Assembly: GCA_035399245.1 (NCBI GenBank)
Contig: DAOPIR010000035.1
Span: 1-18,484 of the forward strand
Source of the DNA: CAXXOK01 sp035399245
GTDB lineage: Bacteria; Bacillota; Clostridia; Christensenellales; Aristaeellaceae
DNA length: 18,484 nt
Reading direction: 5' to 3'
Below the pieces are notes generated by a model. That model was not told the DNA's origin, searched no databases, and worked only from the letters and a program-made list of their open reading frames with translations. Shown here one piece after another: positions 6,960 through 14,083 of the stretch. The stretch's first letter is position 1. Each line of letters begins with the position of its first letter. A program made the translations under genes and the position numbers.

Positions 6960-8585
6960 ATGCCCTACCATTCCATCTTGTTTCCCTCGCCCGCGCAGGA
7001 GGCGCAGGCGAAACGCTGCCCGTGGCTTGCGCTGTGCGTCCGCCGTCCGGGCAAAGATGCCCTGTTTGAAACCCGGGGGAACAAAACCTTTCCCGTCAGC
7101 AAACATCATTTGACAAATCTGCCCCGGATTCCTGCGCTTTTTGCGGATACAGGGCTGGATACCGTACTCGATATCGTGCTGCCGGACGCCGATGATGCGC
7201 TGCACGGGGTATACTACGCGCTGGCGACCGATGCCGCTACCGTGCGCTACCGGCAGGAAATCCTGCGCGCGCTGGAGGATGCGGACACAGCCGACCACAT
7301 CCTGTCCTTTTGCCGCGCGGTGGAAGGTGCTGCGCGGACGATAGCCGACGGGCAAACGGTACACCACGCGTCCCAGTCCGACAAATACGCCGTTGACGGC
7401 GCCGTGGCCTATTGCGACGCGATCCGGACGCTGCTGGCCGGCGCGCACAGGCAGCCCCTGCCGGCCGAAGGCCTTGCATCCTTTGTGCGGGCGGTGCGCG
7501 CCTATGCGGATACGCCCGCATACCGGCAAACAGAAGCGCTGCTGCACAAGACCCAAGCTGCTGTGGAAGCGATCTCCTTCAGCCTGAAAATCCGCAAGGG
7601 CAAGGTCCTCGTTTGCCCGGGCGATACGTCCGGCGACCTGATACGGGAAACCCGCGATGATTTGATCCCTTTGCAGGATACGCCCGCGCAAAATCCGCCG
7701 CAGCCGATCCGTCTGTTTGGGGAGCTGGCCTTCGGGCCGCTGGGCAACCTGATTGCCGGCGCGCTGGAAAAGCAGCATCCCGAACCGTTTGCCCTGCTGC
7801 ACACGGCGGCCGCGCAGGCGCAGGCTATAATCGAGCCTTTCATCCGCACATTTGCCCGGGAGATCCGCTTTTACACCAGCTATCTGGATGTCGTACGCAC
7901 CCTGCGGGAAAGCGGCCTGCCGGTTACATATCCCGCTATAGCCGACGACGATACGGTTTGCATCGACGGCGCGTACGACATGGGGCTGGCACTGCAGCCG
8001 GTTTCTGTGGTGCCAAGCGACTGCCGCTTGTCGGCAGCGGAGCGCGGCATCATCATCACCGGCGCCAACCATTCCGGCAAAACCACATACCTCCGCGCCA
8101 TCGGGCAGATTGCGGCGCTGACGGCGCTTGGGCTGCCCGTGCCCTGCGCCGCGGCGAAGCTGCCCGTGTTTACAGGTTTCTTTTCCCATTTCAGCGATGC
8201 GGAAGAGGGCGACGCGCGGCAGGGACGGCTGAAGGAGGAACTGGTCAAGCTCAAGCCGATCCTGCAAAGCGCCGGAGCGGGCAGCCTGGTGCTGCTCAAC
8301 GAGATGTTTTCTTCCACTACCGTGCAGGACGCACAGACGATGGCCGACCGTATGATCGGCGGCCTGGCGGCCAAGGGCGCGCGCGTGCTCTGCGTCACGC
8401 ACACGGCGGGAGACATTCCCCCGCGGTTTGTCAGCATGGTGGCACAGGTGGCGCCGGGCAGCCATGAGCGGCTGTATACCGTGGTGCGAGCACCCGCGGA
8501 AACCCATGCCCACGTGGATGCGCTGATTGCCAAATACCGTTTGACCTACACGCAGGTAAAGGAGCGGATCGCCCATGATGTTTGA
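6960..8585 (+). CDS. MutS-like ATPase A, no mismatch-recognition domain
   Basis: The 541-residue protein carries a C-terminal MutS-type (domain V) ABC ATPase. Walker A is GANHSGKTT (368-376), the Walker B region is SLVLLNEMF (442-450) and the switch histidine is in VTHTAGD (His481). A helical MutS core/lever region precedes it. There is no N-terminal mismatch-recognition domain with the Phe-X-Glu motif and no C-terminal Smr nuclease, so this is neither MutS1 nor full MutS2. The Walker B has Asn447 before Glu448, where classical MutS has Asp-Glu. The start chosen is the ATG at 6960, 9 nt after GAGGAG. An in-frame extension back to 6738 would run antisense through the MerR gene and has no ribosome site. 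The gene overlaps the next by 11 nt, so the products are probably made together and may form a heterodimer. DNA structure binding is likely; the actual role is unknown. Confidence 0.85.
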   Translation: MPYHSILFPSPAQEAQAKRCPWLALCVRRPGKDALFETRGNKTFPVSKHHLTNLPRIPALFADTGLDTVLDIVLPDADDALHGVYYALATDAATVRYRQEILRALEDADTADHILSFCRAVEGAARTIADGQTVHHASQSDKYAVDGAVAYCDAIRTLLAGAHRQPLPAEGLASFVRAVRAYADTPAYRQTEALLHKTQAAVEAISFSLKIRKGKVLVCPGDTSGDLIRETRDDLIPLQDTPAQNPPQPIRLFGELAFGPLGNLIAGALEKQHPEPFALLHTAAAQAQAIIEPFIRTFAREIRFYTSYLDVVRTLRESGLPVTYPAIADDDTVCIDGAYDMGLALQPVSVVPSDCRLSAAERGIIITGANHSGKTTYLRAIGQIAALTALGLPVPCAAAKLPVFTGFFSHFSDAEEGDARQGRLKEELVKLKPILQSAGAGSLVLLNEMFSSTTVQDAQTMADRMIGGLAAKGARVLCVTHTAGDIPPRFVSMVAQVAPGSHERLYTVVRAPAETHAHVDALIAKYRLTYTQVKERIAHDV

Positions 8586-10062
8586 CCTGTTGTTTCAGCC
8601 CGCGCCACCCGGGGCGAGCCGGTGCACAGGCGGCCTGACGGACGATCTGCGGCTGGATGTGCTGCTTGACGCCATGGCCGCAGGCGATGCGCGCACCGCG
8701 CAGGCCTGCCGGCAGGTGCTGCTGGCCCCGCTGACCGACGCACAAGCGATCGCCGCACGCAGGGAGGTGCGCGGTGATATCACCGCGCATCCACAGCTGT
8801 TTTCCACGCTGCTTACGTCCGCCCGCGAAGCGATGGATGCTGCCGATCGCTATGCCGAGTTTCAAAAACCGCGGTACGACCATATTATCTCCCCGCAAAA
8901 AAAGCTGCTGACCGAGATCACGATCGCAAAGCAGAGCCTGAAAATCCTCCGCCGCATGCACGCGGCAGTCACAGCGGAACACGCGGCCTTTGGCAGCGGC
9001 GCGGTGACAGCGCTTGCGGATACGATCATCCGCCTGTTTTCCGCTGAAAACGTCAAGCGCATGGAGGCACGGCTTGCCATGCTTGACAGCCTGAAGCTGT
9101 CCGACGACCTGACGCTGAGCGCTTCTGTCGGCGACGGCCTCAAGCCCGCCCATGTCGTGCTGAACACCCTTGCCCGGCCAATGGCCGGCAGGCGGCGGCT
9201 GACGGAGGCGGGGATCCCCATTGCGCTGTCCAGCGTCGGGCTGATCCGCAATGCCGAGGAGATCGTGCAAAGCGCCGTAACCCCGCTGCTGCAGACCGTG
9301 GCGGAGTTTAGCAAAAGCCTGCGGGACTTCTTTAATACGCTATCGTTTCAGCTGGGCTTCTATCTGGGCTGTATCCGCTTACAAAACAGGCTGCGGGCTA
9401 TCGGCGTGCCCCTATGCGAGCCGGATATCGACGATGCCTGCGGCGGTATGGAAAGCGACGCCCTTTGCAGCGCCGGCCTGGCCCTGCAGGAGGGCCGGAT
9501 ACCCATGGGCAACGCCGTCCGGTTTCGGGAAAAACGGCTGGTGGTGATTACCGGCGTCAACCAAGGCGGGAAAACCACCTTCCTGCGCGGCGTGGGGCAG
9601 GCGCAGCTGATGGCGCAGTGCGGGATGTTTGTCGCGGCACAAACGTATCGCTGCCCGCTGTACCGCGGCATTTACACGCATTTTCCCAGCGGGGAGGACA
9701 CGGCGCGCGACGCGGGGCTGCTGGATGTGGAGCTGCGCAAGCTTAGCAGCATTGTGGATTGCATTCGCCCGCACAGCCTGCTGCTGCTCAACGAAACATT
9801 TCAGACCACCATGCCGGCAGACGCCCGTTATATGGCGGAGATAACGGTACGGGCGCTGACGGACAGCGGCGTTGCCGTGGTATTCGTCACCCATCTGTAT
9901 GCCTATGCCGCAGCTGCCTATGCGCGCCATCAGCCCGACACGCTGTTTTTGCGGGCGGAGCGCGCAGGCACAGTCCAAAAAGCCTATGTGCTGCGCGAGG
10001 GCAAGCCTTACAGCTCCGCGGCGGGCGATGATTTATATCGGGAAGTTCTTGGCGGATACTAA
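8575..10062 (+). CDS. MutS-like ATPase B, partner of A
   Basis: The 495-residue product is a second MutS-type ATPase, clearly diverged from its neighbour. Walker A is GVNQGGKTT (327-335), the Walker B region is SLLLLNETF (401-409) with the same Asn406-Glu407 in place of Asp-Glu, and the switch region is FVTHL (His440). The first 320 residues are helical and correspond to the MutS core and clamp. No mismatch-recognition or nuclease domain is present. The first ATG (8575) lies 10 nt after AGGAG and overlaps the end of gene A by 11 nt; a second ATG at 8578 is possible. MutS proteins act as dimers with composite ATP sites, so two co-translated but different paralogues suggest an obligate A/B complex. 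That is inference. Confidence 0.85.
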   Translation: MMFDLLFQPAPPGASRCTGGLTDDLRLDVLLDAMAAGDARTAQACRQVLLAPLTDAQAIAARREVRGDITAHPQLFSTLLTSAREAMDAADRYAEFQKPRYDHIISPQKKLLTEITIAKQSLKILRRMHAAVTAEHAAFGSGAVTALADTIIRLFSAENVKRMEARLAMLDSLKLSDDLTLSASVGDGLKPAHVVLNTLARPMAGRRRLTEAGIPIALSSVGLIRNAEEIVQSAVTPLLQTVAEFSKSLRDFFNTLSFQLGFYLGCIRLQNRLRAIGVPLCEPDIDDACGGMESDALCSAGLALQEGRIPMGNAVRFREKRLVVITGVNQGGKTTFLRGVGQAQLMAQCGMFVAAQTYRCPLYRGIYTHFPSGEDTARDAGLLDVELRKLSSIVDCIRPHSLLLLNETFQTTMPADARYMAEITVRALTDSGVAVVFVTHLYAYAAAAYARHQPDTLFLRAERAGTVQKAYVLREGKPYSSAAGDDLYREVLGGY

Positions 10063-10092
10063 AAATGACATGGGCTTATCCCATGCCATTTT
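10062..10092. terminator. Bidirectional terminator between MutS-like operon and flavoprotein gene
   Basis: A 13-bp stem with one mismatch (10062-10074 with 10080-10092) closes around CTTAT. It begins at the stop codon of gene B. The descending arm ends in TTTT on the plus strand, and a TTTTT follows on the minus strand, so it can terminate both convergent transcription units. Confidence 0.7.
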
Positions 10093-10116
10093 ACGATTTG
10101 GTGTTTTGCTATTTTT

Positions 10117-10283
10117 CTAGGTAAACGCTGAATAAAGCGCCTGTGTGATATGCGCCAGATTTTCGTCAGATTGGGTTTGCGAAAACCGCAGTAGTAGCAG
10201 TGCTACGTCAAGGTTTCCGCAGGCCCGAGCTGGCGAAAATATGACACGATAGCGTACAGGGGATTTGATCAGCGTTTACCTAG
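10117..10283. mobile_element. MITE-like palindromic element, 167 bp
   Basis: The ends are perfect 15-bp inverted repeats: CTAGGTAAACGCTGA at 10117-10131 and its complement at 10269-10283. The two halves also pair along most of their length in an imperfect palindrome. Examples are the segment ATTTTCG near 10162 with CGAAAAT near 10237, GGTTTGCG with CGCAGGCC, and the centre GTAGCA-G-TGCTAC. Several differences between the arms keep G-U pairing in RNA. No open reading frame or transposase is inside, so movement would need an enzyme from elsewhere. CTAG at each end may be a 4-bp target duplication or part of the terminal repeats; being a palindrome it cannot be assigned. The right end runs into the flavoprotein gene and provides its last codons and stop. 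Confidence 0.75.
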
Positions 10284-10847
10284 CGTTTTCATCGGTTCGC
10301 CCCACGCGCCGAGGTTTTGGCCGTTCCAGCCGAAATAGGTACCGCAGGTGGTGTGAACGGGCCGGATTTCCTGCAGGCGCTGCTCCACGGTTTTTTGCTT
10401 GTTGGTCAGCGCTTCGTTTTGCAGCACATTGCGGATTTTGCAAAGGAACACCTCGCCGCTGTCCAGCGCAACGGACTGCTGTACCTCCAGTTCAAAGCAT
10501 ACGGGGCTTAACTCCAGCACAGGTACATCCAGCGCCGCGCCCTTGCCGACGGCAAGCGGCAGGTGCATCTTATCCGCATCATAACCCGCTGTGTTGCCCA
10601 GATAATCCGCCAGCGGCAGCATTTTCTCCGTTACGAGATTGGCGGAAAACATGCCGGTCGTCTTGACGCGATCCTTGGTCAGCTTGCTGCCGCCGATGCA
10701 CGCCATCACGCCGAGCTGCGTGTCCCACAGGTAGCTGAACCAGCAGAAAAGCCCGAAATTCGGGGTACCGTCCTCCTTGTAGGTGCCATAAAGAAACAGC
10801 GACTGGGGACAAAAATCATTGGAAACGGGAACGGAAACTTTCATCAT
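10269..10847 (-). CDS. Flavin reductase-like (flavoredoxin-type) protein
   Basis: The 192-residue protein fits the flavin reductase-like FMN-binding split-barrel family: an N-terminal SLFLYGTYKEDGTPNFGLFCWFSYLW region, then the segment CIGGSKLTKDRVKTTGMFSANLV in parts (50-72), and a C-terminal YFGWNGQNLGAWGEP. Members bind FMN and serve as flavoredoxins or NAD(P)H:flavin reductases; the electron partner here is unknown. The first ATG overlaps the marR stop as ATGA, which is translational coupling; AGGAGG lies 4 nt before it. A second ATG at 10844 has a better 7-nt spacing. The last four sense codons (Leu-Gly-Lys-Arg) and the TGA fall within the terminal repeat of the palindromic element, so the original C-terminus may have been replaced. 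Confidence 0.85.
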   Translation of the reverse strand: MMKVSVPVSNDFCPQSLFLYGTYKEDGTPNFGLFCWFSYLWDTQLGVMACIGGSKLTKDRVKTTGMFSANLVTEKMLPLADYLGNTAGYDADKMHLPLAVGKGAALDVPVLELSPVCFELEVQQSVALDSGEVFLCKIRNVLQNEALTNKQKTVEQRLQEIRPVHTTCGTYFGWNGQNLGAWGEPMKTLGKR

Positions 10848-11314
10848 AATTCCTCCTGATCGGATACCGAAAGCTGGCTTTCGGTTTCGCTTACGTTGTG
10901 CAGGATACGGCGCAGCGTGGTTTCAAACACGAGGATTTCCGCATCGGTAAATCCGGCATAGAAAATTTCACTCATCGCGGCGGACACCGCATCGTACTCG
11001 CTTTGCAGCGCGCGCGCCCGTGTGGTAAGCGCAATGCGCACCTGCCGCCTGTCGGCCGGATCGAAGCGGCGGTTGATCAGTCCGCCCTGTTCCATGCGAT
11101 CCAGCATGCCGGTCAGGGTGGTTTTGGCCAGCCCCGTCTGTTTGCTGAGCGTCGCAATGGGAACGTTGTCCTCCTGCCACAGCACATACAGAATGCGCCC
11201 CTGCGCGCCGTTGAACGCGTCCACGCCGGCATCGGCCAGCAGCTTTTCAAAGCGCCGCCCGCTTACCTGCTTGATTTGCGAAATTAAAAATCCGCCGTTT
11301 GTCTTGGAAACCAT
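10844..11314 (-). CDS. MarR-family transcriptional regulator
   Basis: The 156-residue protein shows the MarR winged helix: the helix-turn-helix PIATLSKQTGLAKTTLTGMLDRME (52-75, recognition helix about 63-75) and the wing with DPADRRQVRIALT (85-97), the conserved Asp-Arg-Arg family signature. Flanking helices form the dimer interface. Such proteins are usually repressors released by small ligands or oxidants. A single cysteine-poor sequence gives no sign of OhrR-type thiol sensing. The start follows GGGAGG at 7 nt. It is the first gene of an operon with the flavoprotein, so that enzyme is the likely regulated function. The promoter contains a palindrome suited to autorepression. Confidence 0.9.
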   Translation of the reverse strand: MVSKTNGGFLISQIKQVSGRRFEKLLADAGVDAFNGAQGRILYVLWQEDNVPIATLSKQTGLAKTTLTGMLDRMEQGGLINRRFDPADRRQVRIALTTRARALQSEYDAVSAAMSEIFYAGFTDAEILVFETTLRRILHNVSETESQLSVSDQEEL

Positions 11315-11334
11315 GCATAACCCTCCCTTATCGT

Positions 11335-11363
11335 ATTGTACTTTATAGAACTATTTTTGTCAA
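11335..11363 (-). promoter_or_regulatory. marR-flavoprotein promoter
   Basis: On the minus strand a consensus -35 TTGACA (11358-11363), a 17-bp spacer and -10 TACAAT (11335-11340) lie about 20 nt upstream of the marR start codon. This is one of the best sigma-A-type promoters in the window. Confidence 0.8.
11345..11354. promoter_or_regulatory. Candidate MarR autorepressor site in promoter spacer
   Basis: The palindrome ATAGAACTAT (4-bp arms around AA) lies wholly between the -35 and -10 boxes of the marR promoter. MarR-family repressors commonly bind AT-rich palindromes there. The arms are short, so the call rests mainly on position. Confidence 0.4.
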
Positions 11364-11503
11364 GCGAAACGCTATCCATCTTTCTTTGCACGCCGAAGGC
11401 AAACCGCACCGCGTAGCGACGGGTGGGGATCTGCATCGGGAAGCAAAAACGGTATGTATTGGCCATGAATCAGCCGCCGGTGCTATGCGGCAGGCCGATG
11501 CTG

Positions 11504-11512
11504 TGTTAAAAT
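11504..11512 (+). promoter_or_regulatory. Possible extended -10 promoter of GH4 gene
   Basis: TGTTAAAAT fits an extended -10 (TG-N-TAAAAT) 53 nt upstream of the GH4 start. No convincing -35 lies 16-18 bp upstream. The remainder of the 202-bp gap between the divergent marR and GH4 genes shows no other clear element. Confidence 0.4.
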
Positions 11513-11565
11513 GAAGGTCGGGCATCCGATCCGTTTATATTCATTACGAAAGGGACTTGTTTTTC

Positions 11566-13077
11566 ATGTGCAAAATCGTTTTTATCGGCGCGGGCTCCGT
11601 GGGCTTTACGCGCGGGCTGCTTACGGACATTTTATCGGTGCCGGAGCTCAAAAACTGTGAAATCGCCTTTACCGACATCAACCAGCATAATCTGGACATG
11701 GTGTACCAGCTGTGCCAGCGGGACATGGAGGCCAACGGCATCCACACCAAAATCTTTGCCACCCTTAACCGGCGGGAAGCGCTTAAGGGCGCCCGCTATG
11801 TTATCAACTGCGTGCGTATCGGCATGCTGGAATCCTTTCAGCTGGATGTGGAAATCCCGCTGAAATACGGCGTGGACCAGTGCGTGGGCGACACGCTGTG
11901 CGCGGGCGGCATCATGTACGGCCAGCGCGGCATCGCGGCGATGCTGGAATTCTGCAAGGATATCCGCGAGGTGGCCGAGCCCGGGTGCATCCTGCTGAGC
12001 TACGCCAACCCCAACGCGATGGTTACCTGGGCGTGCAACACATTTGGCGGCGTGCAGACCATCGGTCTTTGCCACGGCGTACAGGGCGGGCATGCACAGA
12101 TTGCCAAGGCGCTGGGCTATGAGCAAAACGAGGTGGATATTATCTGCGCCGGCATCAACCACATGACGTGGTATATCTCCGTCAAGCACGACGGGGAGGA
12201 CCTGACCGGCAAAATACTGCCGGCGTATGAAAACGATCCCGAGCTTGCCAAAACCGAAAAGGTGCGTATCGACATGCTGCGCCGGTTTGGGTACTATTCC
12301 ACCGAGTCCAACGGCCACCTGTCCGAGTATGTGCCGTGGTACCGCAAGCGCACCGATGAAATTAAACAATGGATTGATCTGGGCACGTGGATCAACGGCG
12401 AAACCGGCGGGTATCTGCGCGTGTGCACCGAGGGGCGTAACTGGTTTGAAAGCGACTTTCCCCAATGGATGCAGGAACCGCCGAAGGTTTACGATTACAA
12501 TAAGCGCAGTCGCGAGCACGGCAGCTATATCATCGAAAGCCTGGAAACCGGCCGCATCTACCGCGGGCACTTTAATGTAATCAACCACGGAACCATTACC
12601 AACCTGCCCGACGACTGCGTGGTGGAGGTGCCCGGCTATGTGGACGGCAACGGCATTTCCATTCCCAGGGTGGGCGACCTGCCCATGGGCCCCGCGGCGT
12701 GCTGCATGAGCAATATTTCCGTGCAGCGGCTGGCCGTGCACGCGGCGGTCGCGGGCGACGACACGCTGCTGCGGCAGGCCATGATGCTCGACCCGCTCAC
12801 CGGCGCGGTGTGCAGCCCGCCCGAGATTGACCAGATGGTGGATGAAATGCTGATCGCGCAGGAGCAGTGGCTGCCGCAGTACGCCGGAGCGATTGCCGCC
12901 GCCAAGGCCCGCTGGGCCAAGCGCGAGCAGGAGCACACGCTGATCCCGCCGATCATGACACAGGGTGCGGCCCGCCTGCACACCAAGACCGTAGCCGAGA
13001 TGGCGCAGGCCAAGGAGGAAGCGCGCAAAAACGCCGCCAACGCGGACAAGGCGCAGGAGCGTCCGGCGGCCGACTGA
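11566..13077 (+). CDS. GH4 family NAD-dependent glycosidase (alpha-galactosidase/alpha-glucuronidase type)
   Basis: The 503-residue protein has the GH4 layout: an N-terminal Rossmann fold with GAGSVG (8-13) for NAD, ANPNAM (147-152), the metal-site Cys169-His170 in CHGVQGG, and GINHMTW with His199. GH4 enzymes use NAD+, Mn2+ and a redox elimination mechanism, and act in the cytoplasm. The Cys-His motif excludes the phospho-glycosidase branch, which has Cys-Asn. CHS is typical of alpha-galactosidases/alpha-glucosidases and CHG of alpha-glucuronidases, so the substrate is not settled. The C-terminus is extended by an Ala/Lys/Glu-rich tail beyond the usual size of about 450 residues. The ATG at 11566 was preferred over the upstream TTG at 11557 because AAAGGGA is 10 nt from the former and almost abuts the latter. 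A methyltransferase gene follows after 18 nt. Confidence 0.88.
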   Translation: MCKIVFIGAGSVGFTRGLLTDILSVPELKNCEIAFTDINQHNLDMVYQLCQRDMEANGIHTKIFATLNRREALKGARYVINCVRIGMLESFQLDVEIPLKYGVDQCVGDTLCAGGIMYGQRGIAAMLEFCKDIREVAEPGCILLSYANPNAMVTWACNTFGGVQTIGLCHGVQGGHAQIAKALGYEQNEVDIICAGINHMTWYISVKHDGEDLTGKILPAYENDPELAKTEKVRIDMLRRFGYYSTESNGHLSEYVPWYRKRTDEIKQWIDLGTWINGETGGYLRVCTEGRNWFESDFPQWMQEPPKVYDYNKRSREHGSYIIESLETGRIYRGHFNVINHGTITNLPDDCVVEVPGYVDGNGISIPRVGDLPMGPAACCMSNISVQRLAVHAAVAGDDTLLRQAMMLDPLTGAVCSPPEIDQMVDEMLIAQEQWLPQYAGAIAAAKARWAKREQEHTLIPPIMTQGAARLHTKTVAEMAQAKEEARKNAANADKAQERPAAD

Positions 13078-13095
13078 CCTGCGGAAAGGACGCCT

Positions 13096-13890
13096 ATGGA
13101 TTACTTCAAAACCAATCAGCAAGCCTGGGAGGAGGCCTTTGCCAACCGCCGCGCGGGCTGGGGCGACGATCTGGTGCAGCGGCTTACAACCGAACGTTTG
13201 CCCTACCTCAACAGCCAGCTTCGCCAGGCGCTGCCGGCGCTGGAACTGGACGGCAAGGTCATCGCGCAGTTTTGCTGCAACAACGGGCGGGAAATCCTCT
13301 CGGCCATGCAGCTGGGCGCTGCGGCGGGCGTCGGGTTTGATATTGCGGAGAACATGATCAAAAGCGCGCGGGAGGCCGCGCAAAAAGCGGGCTTGCCCTG
13401 CCGGTTTGAGGCATGCAATATTCTAACGATCGGCAGCAAATACACCGCCGCCTTTGATCTGGTGTTTTTCACCATCGGAGCCATCACATGGTTTCAGGAT
13501 TTGCAGGCGCTGTTTGCAGTAGCGGCACGTTGCCTGAAAGCCGGCGGTACGCTGCTGATAAACGATTTTCACCCGTTCGTCAACATGCTGCCGCTGCCCG
13601 GCGAAGCGGCGTTTGATTCCGCGTTCCCCGACCGCGTGGCCTACTCCTATTTCCGCACGGAGCCGTGGCTGGAAACCAACGGCGCTGACTATATGACGGC
13701 CCACATAAATTCGCACACCTTCACCAGCTTTTCCCATACCATGGGCGGCATTGTAAACGCCGTGATCGCTGCGGGGCTGCGGATCGTTTCGCTGGATGAG
13801 TATGCCGTGGATATCGGCATGACGGACGCATACGACGGCAAAGGTTTCCCCCTGTCGTATACCCTGCTTGCGGCAAAGCCCACCGATTGA
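13096..13890 (+). CDS. Class I SAM-dependent methyltransferase
   Basis: The 264-residue protein carries a Rossmann-type methyltransferase domain. Motif I is the unusual FCCNNGRE (59-66) in place of the common LDxGCGxG, the acidic residue ending strand 2 is Asp82 (GFDIAENMI), and a post-motif III segment LKAGGTLLINDFHP follows. A C-terminal region beginning about residue 205 (HTFTSFSHTMGGIVNAVIAAGL) is typical of small-molecule methyltransferases of this type. The substrate cannot be inferred. It starts 18 nt after the GH4 stop with AAAGGA 5 nt before the ATG, and no promoter lies in the gap, so it is cotranscribed with the glycosidase; a functional link is not established. Confidence 0.85.
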   Translation: MDYFKTNQQAWEEAFANRRAGWGDDLVQRLTTERLPYLNSQLRQALPALELDGKVIAQFCCNNGREILSAMQLGAAAGVGFDIAENMIKSAREAAQKAGLPCRFEACNILTIGSKYTAAFDLVFFTIGAITWFQDLQALFAVAARCLKAGGTLLINDFHPFVNMLPLPGEAAFDSAFPDRVAYSYFRTEPWLETNGADYMTAHINSHTFTSFSHTMGGIVNAVIAAGLRIVSLDEYAVDIGMTDAYDGKGFPLSYTLLAAKPTD

Positions 13891-13892
13891 TA

Positions 13893-13922
13893 TTGCGGCA
13901 AACGCGGCCATAATGCTATAAT
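13893..13922 (+). promoter_or_regulatory. Possible distal promoter upstream of the decarboxylase gene
   Basis: TTGCGG (13893-13898), an 18-bp spacer and a perfect TATAAT (13917-13922) with TG one base upstream form an extended -10 promoter just after the methyltransferase stop codon. It would give a leader of about 155 nt for the acetolactate decarboxylase gene. A nearer promoter exists at 13971-13999. Confidence 0.5.
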
Positions 13923-13970
13923 GCTTCCTGAACGAATTTCAAAAGAACGCGTCGGCGCTGTTCGCTGCGG

Positions 13971-13999
13971 TTGTATTTTGCATTGACCAATGGTATTAT
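13971..13999 (+). promoter_or_regulatory. Proximal promoter of the acetolactate decarboxylase gene
   Basis: TTGTAT (13971-13976), a 17-bp spacer and TATTAT (13994-13999) lie about 84 nt upstream of the start codon. The rest of this 193-bp intergenic stretch holds no gene that I can support. Confidence 0.6.
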
Positions 14000-14083
14000 G
14001 GCAGTACTGGGGCTGCGGATACTCCATGCAAGCGGCTATACCGGTTGCATGCGCCGGAGGACACGGGTAAAGGAGACCGATGT

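Noticed and set aside
6924..8576. 550-codon open frame on the minus strand
   Set aside because: It is antisense to MutS-like gene A, shows no domain pattern and has no ribosome site; a shadow of a high-GC gene.
9061..9300. Mismatch-recognition Phe-X-Glu motif in the MutS-like pair
   Set aside because: I looked for it in both N-terminal regions and found no matching domain. The proteins begin directly in helical core sequence.
11632..13383. 583-codon open frame on the minus strand
   Set aside because: It is antisense to the GH4 and methyltransferase genes, which have recognisable catalytic motifs and ribosome sites. Its translation has no family features and is a GC-codon shadow.
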